Assembly (NCBI RefSeq): GCF_002091715.1
Contig: NZ_BDAG01000018.1
Location: 1-64,000 of the forward strand
Length of the DNA: 64,000 nt
Origin: Pseudomonas migulae NBRC 103157
GTDB taxonomy: Bacteria; Pseudomonadota; Gammaproteobacteria; Pseudomonadales; Pseudomonadaceae
Reading direction: 5' to 3'
This document shows positions 25,629 to 33,798 of this stretch, piece by piece. Under the pieces are notes generated by a model that saw nothing but the letters and a program-made list of their open reading frames with translations, ran no database searches and was not told where the DNA came from. Made by a program: the position numbers and the translations under genes. Numbering within the stretch: the first letter of the stretch is position 1; the number at the start of each line of letters is the position of its first letter.

Positions 25629-27797
25629 TCACACCCCCGACAGTTGCAAGGGTAATTCGCGCAACCGTTGCCCGGTCAGGGCGAACACGGCGTTGGCCAC
25701 GGCCGGTGCCGTCGGCGGTACGCCAGCCTCGCCGATGCCACCGGGTTTATCGGTGCTGGGCACAATGTGCACTTCGACCACCGGCATCTCATTGAGCCGC
25801 AACACTTGATAGTCGTGGTAATTGGACTGTTGCACCTCGCCGTTCTTGAAGGTCAGCTTGCTGTGCAAGGTAAACCCGAGGCCAAAGGTGATGGCCGATT
25901 CCATTTGCGCCGCGATGCTCATCGGGTTGACCGCAATCCCGCAGTCCACCGCGCAGACCACCCGGTGCACGCGGATCGACAGGTTGTCCTGGGACACCTC
26001 GGCGACCTGCGCGACGTAGCTGCCGAAAGACTCATGCACCGCAACACCCAGCGCATGGCCGTCCGGCAAAGGCGCTGTCCAGTTGGCTTTTTCGACGGCC
26101 AGGTTCAACACCCCCAGATGCCGCGGATGCGCCTTGAGCAGGGTTCGTCGGTACTCCACCGGATCCTTGCCAGCCGCCTCGGCCAGCTCGTCGATCAGCG
26201 ACTCCATCACGAACGCAGTGTGGGTATGCCCGACCGAACGCAGCCACAGCACGGTGATGCCGGTTTTCGGCGAATGCAGTTCCACCTGATGGTTGATCAT
26301 CCCCGCCAGATAAGGACTGTCGGCAACGCCTTCGACCGACGTTTTGTCGATGCCGTCCTTGACCATGGTCGCCTCCAGCATGGTGCCGGCCATGATCGAC
26401 TGCCCGACCATCATGTGCTTCCACGCCATCGGCATCCCGTCAGCATCCAGCCCGACGCGCGCCTGGTGCAGGAACGCCGAGCGGTAGTAGCCGCCGCGAA
26501 TGTCATCTTCCCGCGACCACACGGTTTTCACCGGCCCGCCCGCCGCTTTTGCAACCTCCACGGCCTCAGCGACAAAGTCCGAAGTCGGATTGGCCCGACG
26601 GCCGAAACCGCCGCCCAGGAACTCGGTATGAATCTCGACCTGTTCGGGTTTGAGCCCGGTGATTTTGCCCGCGATCATTTGATCGAGGGTTTGAAACTGC
26701 GTGCCGGTCCAGATCTCGCATTTGTCCTGGGTGATCTTGACCGTGCAATTGAGCGGTTCCATCGGTGCATGAGCCAGGTACGGCACGCTGTACTCGACGT
26801 CGATGGATTTTGCCGCTTTGGATAATGCCGCCTCGGCATCGCCCGCCTTGCTCGCCGGGGCGCCAGGGGTGGCCGCGAGTTTGCGGAAGCTCTCCAGCAG
26901 GTTCTGACTATCGAGAGCGGCGTTCGGCCCCAGATCCCAATCGACCTTGAGCGCATCGCGCCCCAGCTTCGCCGCCCAATAATGATCGGCAATCACTGCA
27001 ACGCCGGTCGGCACTTGCACCACTTTGTGCACGCCCGGTATCTCCAGCGCTTCGGCACCCTCAAAGGATTTGACGTGACCACCCAATACCGGCGAACGCG
27101 CGACCATAGCGGTCATCAGGCCGTCGAACTGCACGTCCATGCCGAACTTGGCGCGGCCGGTGATTTTCTCGGGTGTGTCCAGGCGCTTGGTGGGTTTGCC
27201 GATGACCTTCCAGTCCTTGGCCTCCTTGAATTTTATCGACGCTGGGTCCGGCACCGGCAATTTGCCGGCGTCATCGGCCAGTTCGCCGTACGTGACGCGG
27301 TTGTCGCCAGCAATGACCACGCCCGATTCGGTACGAATGCTCGACGGCGCGACGTTGAAGCGCTTGGCCGCGGCATCGACCAGCATCAAACGCGCCGCTG
27401 CGCCGGCCTGGCGATAGCGGTCGAACTCCATCCAGGTCGAGGTTGAACCGCCGGTGATCTGCATCCCGCCAAACCCGGCCAACCCGTAATCGGCGGCCGA
27501 TGCGGGTGAGTGCTCGACACGGATTTTCGACCAGTCGGCGTCGAGTTCTTCGGCGATCAGCATGGTCAGGCCGGTCCAGATACCCTGGCCCATTTCGGAA
27601 TGGCCGAGCAGCACGGTGACGCTGTTGTCGTTACCGATGCGTAAAAATGCATTGGGCGCGAAGACGTTGCCCTGATTCTCCGCCCCCATGGCAAAACGAT
27701 GGGCGCCGGGGATGGCAAACGCGACCACCAGCCCACCGCCCAGTAATGCGCTGCCCTTGAGGAAACCCCGGCGCGATAACGGATTGATGCTGTTCAT
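25629..27797 (-). CDS. Molybdopterin-binding oxidoreductase subunit (IorB-like)
   Basis: Large subunit of a xanthine-oxidase-family hydroxylase/aldehyde dehydrogenase, 722 residues. A twin-arginine signal (SRRGFLKGSALLGGGLVVAF) predicts export already folded with cofactor. MoCo-binding phrases follow: GHSEMGQGIWTGLTMLIAEE, GGSTSTWMEFDRYR, FLGGGFGRRANPTSDFVAEA and the terminal GGIGEAGVPPTAPAVANAVF with the catalytic Glu in GEAG. It is in one operon with the [2Fe-2S] subunit (11-bp gap) and the diheme cytochrome (1-bp gap). The substrate cannot be read from sequence; relatives oxidise isoquinoline, nicotinate or aldehydes. Confidence 0.88.
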   Translation of the reverse strand: MNSINPLSRRGFLKGSALLGGGLVVAFAIPGAHRFAMGAENQGNVFAPNAFLRIGNDNSVTVLLGHSEMGQGIWTGLTMLIAEELDADWSKIRVEHSPASAADYGLAGFGGMQITGGSTSTWMEFDRYRQAGAAARLMLVDAAAKRFNVAPSSIRTESGVVIAGDNRVTYGELADDAGKLPVPDPASIKFKEAKDWKVIGKPTKRLDTPEKITGRAKFGMDVQFDGLMTAMVARSPVLGGHVKSFEGAEALEIPGVHKVVQVPTGVAVIADHYWAAKLGRDALKVDWDLGPNAALDSQNLLESFRKLAATPGAPASKAGDAEAALSKAAKSIDVEYSVPYLAHAPMEPLNCTVKITQDKCEIWTGTQFQTLDQMIAGKITGLKPEQVEIHTEFLGGGFGRRANPTSDFVAEAVEVAKAAGGPVKTVWSREDDIRGGYYRSAFLHQARVGLDADGMPMAWKHMMVGQSIMAGTMLEATMVKDGIDKTSVEGVADSPYLAGMINHQVELHSPKTGITVLWLRSVGHTHTAFVMESLIDELAEAAGKDPVEYRRTLLKAHPRHLGVLNLAVEKANWTAPLPDGHALGVAVHESFGSYVAQVAEVSQDNLSIRVHRVVCAVDCGIAVNPMSIAAQMESAITFGLGFTLHSKLTFKNGEVQQSNYHDYQVLRLNEMPVVEVHIVPSTDKPGGIGEAGVPPTAPAVANAVFALTGQRLRELPLQLSGV

Positions 27798-27808
27798 GGC
27801 GAGCTACC

Positions 27809-28264
27809 TCAACCGATCTCGGCGGCGCGTTTGACCGCGGCACGAATCCTTGGGTAAGTGCCGCAACGGCAGATGTTGCCGGAGAGCGCCTGGTCGATGT
27901 CGCTGTCGGTGGGCTTGGGAATCTTCGCCAGTAATGCCGCCGCCGACATGATCTGCCCGGACTGGCAATAGCCGCACTGGACCACATCGAGTTCGGCCCA
28001 GGCCTGTTGCACCGGGTGCGAACCATCGGTGGAAAGGCCTTCGATGGTAAGGATTTTTTGCCCATGGGCCACGGCCGTGGCCGGTGTGATGCAGGAGCGT
28101 AATGGCGCGCCGTCGACGTGCACGGTGCAGGCGCCGCACTGGGCCATGCCGCAACCGAATTTGGTGCCGGTCAGGTGCGCGACGTCACGCAGGACCCAGA
28201 GCAACGGCATGTCCGCGGGGACGTCCAGCTCCTGATCCTTGCCATTGATGTTCAAGGTCAGCAT
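27809..28264 (-). CDS. [2Fe-2S] subunit of the Ior-type oxidoreductase (IorA-like)
   Basis: Electron-transfer subunit of 151 residues from ATG at 28264 ([20 protein letters not shown]). The plant-type cluster is bound by [20 protein letters not shown] plus a later Cys in LRSC. The C-terminal four-helix domain holds a second cluster with [12 protein letters not shown] and [12 protein letters not shown]. No signal peptide of its own, so it probably rides out with the Tat-signal-bearing large subunit. First gene of the three-gene operon. A REPIN lies upstream, so its promoter must fall in 28265-28328. Confidence 0.9.
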   Translation of the reverse strand: MLTLNINGKDQELDVPADMPLLWVLRDVAHLTGTKFGCGMAQCGACTVHVDGAPLRSCITPATAVAHGQKILTIEGLSTDGSHPVQQAWAELDVVQCGYCQSGQIMSAAALLAKIPKPTDSDIDQALSGNICRCGTYPRIRAAVKRAAEIG

Positions 28265-28327
28265 GGCGAATTTCCTCAGACTCACGGTGTTCTGAAGAGG
28301 CGTTACGCTGTAGACGACGTTGTTTTC

Positions 28328-28411
28328 CTGTAGGAGCGAAGCTTGCTCGTGAAGAACGATGACGCGGTATGCCTGAAATGACGCTTTCACGAGCAAGCTT
28401 CGCTCCTGCAA
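28328..28411. repeat. REPIN (GTAGGAGCGAAGCTTGCTCG type)
   Basis: GTAGGAGCGAAGCTTGCTCG and inverted ACGAGCAAGCTTCGCTCCTG. First of two REPINs in the 365-bp gap between iorA and the SDR gene; the rest of the gap shows no gene. Confidence 0.88.
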
Positions 28412-28516
28412 AGGCTCGACGGTCTAAGCGCGCCTCGGGTTATCCCTACAGCTAAGCGCAAAATACCGGGCGAGACCGGTTCATCGACCACCGGTCGCAC
28501 AGACTGCCAAGAAACG

Positions 28517-28614
28517 GTAGGAGCGAGCTTGCTCGCAATGGTCTGAAGGACGCCGCATTTATCCAGACAACACGCGTTATCGTTAGCGACCGTTGCGAGC
28601 AAGCTCGCGCCTAC
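28517..28614. repeat. REPIN (GTAGGAGCGAGCTTGCTCGC type)
   Basis: GTAGGAGCGAGCTTGCTCGC and inverted TGCGAGCAAGCTCGCGCCTA, ending 16 bases before the SDR stop. Confidence 0.88.
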
Positions 28615-28629
28615 AGTGGCATCAGCCTG

Positions 28630-29475
28630 TTAGAAGTCAGTGGACACCGACACCTCACGCCAAACCTTCAACTCATCAGCGACAAAGCTGTTTTTCGCTT
28701 CAATCGCTGCAACGCAATCACTGCCCAGCGGTAAGCGCAGTGGCGCATTTGCCGCTTCCACCAGGGTGATCATGACCTCGGCGAGTTTGTCCGGATCACC
28801 CGGCTGGTTGAGGGTCACGGCCTTGGCGATCTTGCGCACTTCGCCTGCAGTGCTGTCGTAGTCGGCAATCGAAGACGGCGACTCGACCAGCGAATTGCCT
28901 TCGAGGAATTCGGTGCGAAAGTAACCCGGCTCGACAATCGTCACCTTGATGCCCAGCGGCGCCAGCTCGGCGTGCAAGGCCTCGCTCAAGCCTTCAACGG
29001 CAAATTTGGTCGAGCAGTAGACGCCGAAACCCGGCCCCGACCGATAACCGCCCACCGACGACAGGTTGATCACATGCCCGCTGCGAGCGGCGCGCATGTG
29101 TGGCAGGACGGCGCGGGTTACGTTCAGCAGACCGAAGACGTTGGTTTCGTACACGCGTCGCACTTCATCGGCGCTGGCTTCTTCCACCGCGCCCAGCAAG
29201 CCGAAACCGGCGTTGTTGACCAGCACGTCGATGCGTCCGAAGTGCTCAATGGCTGCCTGGGCGACCGCAATGCCTTGTGCTTCGTCGGTCACGTCCAGGC
29301 TGGTAGCCAGTAAACCGGGTTGCTCGCCAAATCGCTGAACAATGCTGCGGGCGTCACGTGCGGTGGCAACCACGGCGTCACCATTGGCCAGCGCGGCGGC
29401 AGCGATTTTTGCGCCGATGCCACGGGAAGCGCCCGTGATCAGCCAGATACGTTTGAAGGCGTTGGAAGTGGTCAT
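28630..29475 (-). CDS. Short-chain dehydrogenase/reductase (SDR)
   Basis: Classical SDR of 281 residues from ATG at 29475. It has the NADP(H) loop TGASRGIGAKIAAAA, the NNAGFG motif (DVLVNNAGFGLLG), the catalytic Ser in INLSSVGGYRSG and the active pair YCSTK. The C-terminal extension (about 60 residues after PGYFRTEF) fits the oxidoreductase subgroup with a tail. It is divergent from a LysR gene, with 85 bp between starts, and so is probably the regulated gene. Substrate unknown. Confidence 0.87.
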   Translation of the reverse strand: MTTSNAFKRIWLITGASRGIGAKIAAAALANGDAVVATARDARSIVQRFGEQPGLLATSLDVTDEAQGIAVAQAAIEHFGRIDVLVNNAGFGLLGAVEEASADEVRRVYETNVFGLLNVTRAVLPHMRAARSGHVINLSSVGGYRSGPGFGVYCSTKFAVEGLSEALHAELAPLGIKVTIVEPGYFRTEFLEGNSLVESPSSIADYDSTAGEVRKIAKAVTLNQPGDPDKLAEVMITLVEAANAPLRLPLGSDCVAAIEAKNSFVADELKVWREVSVSTDF

Positions 29476-29560
29476 GAGCGTGTTTCCTTGTGTGCAGTGG
29501 GGGTAGGCACAAGGTACGCAGGAGGATTGCCCGGAAAAATACCCTCGTGGTACAAGCACT

Positions 29561-30514
29561 ATGAAACGCTCTTTCATAATGGCGCCCGCAATGAACCACG
29601 ATCCATTCGACGGCTTGACCGAGTTTCTGGCGGTGGCCGAGCACAAAAGTTTCACCCTCGCCGCCACCCGCCTGGCGGTGACCCCCACCGCCGTCAGCCA
29701 TGCGATCAAATTGCTTGAGCGCCGCACCGGCGTGTTGCTGTTCCAACGCACCACACGCCGGGTGGCGTTGACCGAGGCCGGCGCCAGTCTGTTTGCCCGC
29801 TTGCGTCCTGCGGCCAGCGAGATCGATGAAGCGCTGATGGGGCTCAGCGGCTTTCGCGATCAGCCGATGGGCACGTTGCGTCTCACCGCGCCGCGGTTGT
29901 CCGGGGCTTTGTTGATGGAGCCGTTGATCCCGCTGTTTCGCGAGGCGTACCCGCAAGTCACCCTCGACATTTCCCTCGACGATGCCACGGTGGACCTGAT
30001 GGCCGGCGGCTTCGATGCCGGGATTCGACTGGGCGAGTCCATCGAAAAAGACATGGTCGCGGTGCGTCTCACCCCCGACCTGCAATGGTCGGTGGTCGGC
30101 GCTCCGGGCTATTTCGCCAAGGCGGGTAAACCGGCGACCCCTGAAGACCTGACCCGCCATCAATGCATCGGCTTTCGCTTCTCGACCTCGGGCAGCGCGC
30201 ACCGCTGGGAGTTTCGCCGCGAGGGGCGCGACTTTACCGTGGGCGTCGAGGGCGGCGTGATCGTCAACGACCGGCGCCTGCTGGTGGCGGTGGCTCGCAG
30301 CGGTTCGGGGCTGGCGTATGCGTGTGATCTGGAGATTGCCGACGAGTTGGCGGACGGCCGGTTGGAACGGGTGCTGGAGCCGTTTGTGCCGCTCAGTTCG
30401 GCCCTGTACCTGTACTTTCCCAGCCGCACCCAGACTCAGCCGAAGCTGCGCGCCTTTATCGACCTGGCAACGCGCTGGATCGCCGAACAGGGAGGCCTTA
30501 AACCCTCGGCTTGA
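29561..30514 (+). CDS. LysR-family regulator (SDR-linked)
   Basis: Regulator of 317 residues (ATG 29561) or 307 (ATG 29591, MNHDPFDGLTEFLAVAEHKS, the more usual LysR start). The HTH reads FTLAATRLAVTPTAVSHAIK, then LLERRTGVLLFQRTTRRVAL. The effector domain is of the CrgA/AaeR-like kind: DLMAGGFDAGIRLGESIEKD and GSGLAYACDLEIADELADGR. It sits head to head with the SDR gene, so it likely controls that promoter and its own. Its 3' end overlaps the nnrS stop by 17 bp. Confidence 0.87.
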   Translation: MKRSFIMAPAMNHDPFDGLTEFLAVAEHKSFTLAATRLAVTPTAVSHAIKLLERRTGVLLFQRTTRRVALTEAGASLFARLRPAASEIDEALMGLSGFRDQPMGTLRLTAPRLSGALLMEPLIPLFREAYPQVTLDISLDDATVDLMAGGFDAGIRLGESIEKDMVAVRLTPDLQWSVVGAPGYFAKAGKPATPEDLTRHQCIGFRFSTSGSAHRWEFRREGRDFTVGVEGGVIVNDRRLLVAVARSGSGLAYACDLEIADELADGRLERVLEPFVPLSSALYLYFPSRTQTQPKLRAFIDLATRWIAEQGGLKPSA

Positions 30515-31652
30515 GCAAAATGTCGGTGTAGCGCACCAGGAACAGCCCGAACGCGGCACACCAGAACAGCGCGGACAGCGCCAGTCCGGCCCCGGAAAAC
30601 GGCACCAGAAACACCCGGCACAGGCCGGCGATCAACAGCAGGAAAAACCCGGCCACAATCGTTTTCGACGGCTGCAACAACCGCCCGGTGTGACCGAGGC
30701 TGACCCGGGCAATCATCGCCAGGATCAAACCGCCGATCCCGCCGACGGCCAACGAATGCGTGGCCAGGCTCTGTTGCGGCATTGCCCCCGCGTGCCATAG
30801 CGCCATCGCCAATGTAGCAATCGCCAGCCACGCATACGCCAGATACAACGACCACAGCAGCGGCACCCGCCAGATCCCCCGGTCATGCCAGCGCCACAGG
30901 CGCAGCAGGTGCAAGCCGCCGATCACTAGAAACAGCGCCGCGAGCCACCCTCGGGGAATGTCGTTCAAACCGCCGGCAAACGAAACGGCGGCCAGCAAAC
31001 TGCCTGCCAGCAGCAACCTGAATGGCAGCGGATGGACCGGGTTGGGCGCAGGACGATTCAAACCGCGCTGAATAAAAAACGGAATGACGCGCCCGCCAAT
31101 CACACTCATCAACGCGCCGATCAGCCACACGGCCGCGAGCACACCGTGCCGTTGCAGGCCGATGTCATCAGTGGAAATCCCCCATAGAGTCAGGGCCTGG
31201 GTCGCAGCCAGCAGCGCGACGACCAGCAGAATCGGATAATTGTCGCGTTTGCCGGCGGCCACCAGGTCTCGGCCCAGCACCCATGCCAGCAACGGCAGAA
31301 AAGGTATTTGCAGCGCAATCAAGGCAACTGCGGGGATTGGCATCAGCCATGCCAGGCGCGCCAGCAGCCATACCAGCAGCAGACCGATCAAAGGCCAACC
31401 GTTGAGCCCCGTGCGCCCGGTCCAGTTCGGCACCGCCGTCAGCAGGAATCCGGCGATGATCGCCGCTGCGAACCCGAACGGCATCTCATGCCGATGCCAG
31501 CTCAGCATGCCGCCAACCGGTTGCGCACCGGGCAAGCGCCCGTACAACCAAACGGCCCAGACCGCCACAGCGATGGCCGCGAAACCAGCGCCGACCAGGA
31601 AGAACGGACGGAATCCGAGACTGAAAACCGGTGCTCCAGCGAGCTGGCGCAT
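30498..31652 (-). CDS. nnrS: NnrS family nitric-oxide-response membrane protein
   Basis: Polytopic inner-membrane protein of 384 residues, about 12 hydrophobic segments, from ATG at 31652. Family marks are SLGFRPFFLVGAGFAAIAV at the N-terminus, LSWHRHEMPFGFAAAIIAGF, GGRVIPFFIQRGLN and ATHSLAVGGIGGLILAMIAR; the conserved His/Arg residues are thought to hold heme and copper. NnrS proteins protect against nitric-oxide stress. Its ATG overlaps the stop of the upstream small gene by one base, so translation is coupled. The promoter is shared with that gene. Confidence 0.9.
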   Translation of the reverse strand: MRQLAGAPVFSLGFRPFFLVGAGFAAIAVAVWAVWLYGRLPGAQPVGGMLSWHRHEMPFGFAAAIIAGFLLTAVPNWTGRTGLNGWPLIGLLLVWLLARLAWLMPIPAVALIALQIPFLPLLAWVLGRDLVAAGKRDNYPILLVVALLAATQALTLWGISTDDIGLQRHGVLAAVWLIGALMSVIGGRVIPFFIQRGLNRPAPNPVHPLPFRLLLAGSLLAAVSFAGGLNDIPRGWLAALFLVIGGLHLLRLWRWHDRGIWRVPLLWSLYLAYAWLAIATLAMALWHAGAMPQQSLATHSLAVGGIGGLILAMIARVSLGHTGRLLQPSKTIVAGFFLLLIAGLCRVFLVPFSGAGLALSALFWCAAFGLFLVRYTDILLKPRV

Positions 31653-31900
31653 CAAACCACCACCTTGACAGAGTGGGTACCCAACCAATGCTGGGCCAGC
31701 AGCCGCATGACGTAGCCGATCTTGATCAGGGTCGGGCCGATGATGGTCATGGCATGCATCGAAACCAGCGCCACGATCGGCAAATGTCCGGCGTAAAGAT
31801 AAGCGCCGTAGATCCCTGCCAGCAGCAGCGCGAGGCCGGCGCCCAGGACGTTGCTCGACAGGTGCAGGACGTTCTGAGGATTGCTGAAGTATGCGAACAT
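31652..31900 (-). CDS. Small two-span membrane protein upstream of nnrS (PpyR-like)
   Basis: Protein of 82 residues with two hydrophobic spans: VLGAGLALLLAGIYGAYLYA and a second around VALVSMHAMTIIGPTLIKIG. Conserved His residues lie near HLPIVALVSMHAMT. In P. aeruginosa a small membrane protein called PpyR is, from memory, encoded next to an nnrS-like gene and the flavohaemoglobin locus; length and layout agree, but the sequence match is not verified. It is co-transcribed with nnrS (stop/start overlap of 1 base). A heme- or NO-related function is inference. Confidence 0.62.
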   Translation of the reverse strand: MFAYFSNPQNVLHLSSNVLGAGLALLLAGIYGAYLYAGHLPIVALVSMHAMTIIGPTLIKIGYVMRLLAQHWLGTHSVKVVV

Positions 31901-31941
31901 TTTTTCGTACTCCTGAATCAGACCAGTTGTACGTTTTCTGT

Positions 31942-31957
31942 TTCAGGTTTCGTGCCA
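31942..31957 (-). promoter_or_regulatory. Possible sigma-54 (-24/-12) promoter for the nnrS operon
   Basis: On the minus strand TGGCACG is followed after four bases by CTGAA. The -24 element is a perfect match; the -12 element has TGA where TGC is usual. It is 42 bases upstream of the ATG at 31900. Sigma-54 with an NO-sensing activator (NorR/FhpR type) would fit the operon's role. Confidence 0.4.
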
Positions 31958-32081
31958 GGTTTGTCATACCTGTAAATCAATGGGTTAGAGCGTTAGCAGT
32001 CAATTTGACCCACCCCGAAAATAGTCACTATGACATCAAAAGGAGTCATATTGACTTCACGCATATTTATGGCGCCTAAAA

Positions 32082-32100
32082 GCAAACCAATATCATTTGC
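32082..32100. promoter_or_regulatory. Candidate Fur box upstream of the ECF sigma gene
   Basis: The 19-mer GCAAACCAATATCATTTGC matches 11 of 19 positions of the Fur consensus and has the typical right half ATCATTTGC. It is 82 bases before the sigma-factor ATG, a usual place for iron control of signalling systems. The 280-bp gap 31901-32182 shows no gene. Confidence 0.42.
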
Positions 32101-32182
32101 ACACATCCAATCCTTTTGTTTTAATCGCGACCAATTCTTATTCGCACCGCAGGCGCTCGTCGCCCAGGGACACGTGCTCACG

Positions 32183-32707
32183 ATGATGGTCGTCGATTCT
32201 TCCAGCGTTCAGAACCTCTACGTCACTCATCACCGTTGGTTGCATGAGCTTCTGCGCCGTCGGCTGAGCAACGCGTTCGATGCCGCCGACCTTGCCCATG
32301 ACACCTTCATCCGGGTGCTCAAGCGCCCGCAAGTGTTCGACTGCGAAACTCGCGAACGCTCCTACCTGGCCACCATCGCCCGGGGCTTGTGCATCGATCA
32401 CTGGCGCCGTCGGCAACTCGAACTGGCATGGCTGGAGACGCTGGCCTCGCGCCCGCAAGCCGTTCAACCGTCGCCGGAGCAACGGGCGATCATCGTCGAA
32501 ACCCTGTACGAAGTGGACGCCATGCTGCTGCGCCTGCCCAAGAAGGTGCGCGACGCGTTCATTCTCGCCCAGTTGCACGGCCTGCCCTACCGCGCCATCG
32601 CCGAAGAAATCGGCGTGTGCGAGCGCATGGTGAAAAAGTACCTGGCGCAAGCGCTGATGCACTGCGCGATGCTCGAAGCCGAGCTTGACGGCCTGTTGAT
32701 CGAGTAA
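32183..32707 (+). CDS. FecI-like ECF sigma factor (iron/siderophore signalling)
   Basis: RNA polymerase sigma factor of 174 residues from the ATG pair at 32183/32186 (MMVVDSSSVQNLYVTHHRWL). Region 2 has LLRRRLSNAFDAADLAHDTF and SYLATIARGLCIDHWRRRQL. Region 4 has LHGLPYRAIAEEIGVCERMV then KKYLAQALMHCAML, the recognition helix. This is the FecI/FpvI/FoxI subgroup that reads promoters of TonB receptor genes. The FecR-like gene starts 4 bp after its stop, and the receptor gene is next. Expected to be held inactive by FecR until the outer-membrane receptor is loaded. Confidence 0.92.
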   Translation: MMVVDSSSVQNLYVTHHRWLHELLRRRLSNAFDAADLAHDTFIRVLKRPQVFDCETRERSYLATIARGLCIDHWRRRQLELAWLETLASRPQAVQPSPEQRAIIVETLYEVDAMLLRLPKKVRDAFILAQLHGLPYRAIAEEIGVCERMVKKYLAQALMHCAMLEAELDGLLIE

Positions 32708-32711
32708 GCGC

Positions 32712-33695
32712 ATGCCATCTGTCGCCTCCAATTCCATCAGCCATGCCAGCCTCGAACAGGCAGCGCAATGGTATGTGCAGCTCAACGATCAGCAGGTCGG
32801 CGAACACGAGCGTCAGCGCTGGCAAGCCTGGCTGGCGCAAAGTGGCGACCATCAGGCGGCCTGGCGTTATGTCGAGCGCGTCGGCCAGCGTTTCGCCGCG
32901 TTGCAGGATGATCAGCCGCAGGCTGCCGGCCTGGTGCTGCGCAACACCGCGCGCTCGCCGATCACCCGCCGGCAGACGATAAAGAGCTTGCTCATCCTGG
33001 CCTCGGGCGGGCTGCTGGGCTGGAATGCCTGGCGCGAAACGTCGCTGCCGGACGCCTTGGGCCGCTGGACTGCCGACCTTTCTACCGGCACCGGCGAAAC
33101 CCGCGAAAGCCTGCTCAGCGACGGCAGCCGGATCTGGCTCAATGCCCTGAGCGCATTGAATGTGCGTTTCGACACCACGCAACGCCTGCTGCTGTTGAGT
33201 ACCGGGGAAGTGTTGATCGACACCGCCAAGGACAGCAGCCGACCGTTTCTGGTGCAAACCGCCCAGGGCCGGATGCGCGCGCTCGGCACGCGCTTCAGTG
33301 TGCGCCAGGAAGAACAACAGACGTTGCTCAACGTCTACGAAGGCGCGGTCGAAGTCCGAACCACTCAGGGCCAGGTGCAAGTGGTCGAGGCCGGACGCCA
33401 ATTGGCGTTCACGCAAAGCCACATCCCGCCCTCCTCGGAGGCGACGGCTGGCCGCGAAGCCTGGCGCCGCGGTCTATTGCTGGCGGATAACCTGCCGCTG
33501 GGCCAGTTGATCGAAGAGTTGAGCCGCTACCGTCACGGGCATCTGGCCTGCGACCCTGCCATCGCCGGGTTGCCGGTCATGGGTTCGTTCCCGCTCAAGA
33601 ACACCGATCAGGCCTTGCGCCTGCTGGAAGCGGCGCTACCGATACGCGTGGAGAAAACCCTGGCGTGGTGGGTCAGTGTCGGTCCGAAAGCGTGA
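32712..33695 (+). CDS. FecR-like anti-sigma / sigma regulator
   Basis: Inner-membrane regulator of 327 residues. The cytosolic N-terminus is the FecR_N (DUF4880) helix bundle: SLEQAAQWYVQLNDQQVGEH, RWQAWLAQSGDHQAAWRYVE. One span lies near residues 90-110 (SLLILASGGLLGWNAW). The periplasmic FecR domain has LSDGSRIWLNALSALNVRFD and ALGTRFSVRQEE. A C-terminal STN-like part ends the protein (LSRYRHGHLACDPAIAGLPV). It holds the adjacent ECF sigma factor and receives the signal from the receptor at 33799. A short gap of 103 bp to that gene contains the shared promoter element. Confidence 0.91.
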   Translation: MPSVASNSISHASLEQAAQWYVQLNDQQVGEHERQRWQAWLAQSGDHQAAWRYVERVGQRFAALQDDQPQAAGLVLRNTARSPITRRQTIKSLLILASGGLLGWNAWRETSLPDALGRWTADLSTGTGETRESLLSDGSRIWLNALSALNVRFDTTQRLLLLSTGEVLIDTAKDSSRPFLVQTAQGRMRALGTRFSVRQEEQQTLLNVYEGAVEVRTTQGQVQVVEAGRQLAFTQSHIPPSSEATAGREAWRRGLLLADNLPLGQLIEELSRYRHGHLACDPAIAGLPVMGSFPLKNTDQALRLLEAALPIRVEKTLAWWVSVGPKA

Positions 33696-33715
33696 GCCAA
33701 AAACTTTTTGGCGCC

Positions 33716-33764
33716 GCAGTTCCCTTTTGCGTTTCTCGTTCGGTTAACCCTGTGAAGCCTTTCA
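33716..33764 (+). promoter_or_regulatory. 49-bp element upstream of TonB receptor A, also found before receptor B
   Basis: A block beginning GCAGTTCCCTTTTGCGTTT and running through CGTTCGGTTAACCCT is repeated at 53262-53310 with 46 of 49 positions the same. It ends 34 bases before the receptor start. Shared only by the two receptor genes, it is the best candidate for the promoter read by the ECF sigma factor at 32183; this role is inferred. Confidence 0.65.
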
Positions 33765-33798
33765 ATTGCCGTTCGATTTGATTCCAGGGAACACCCCT

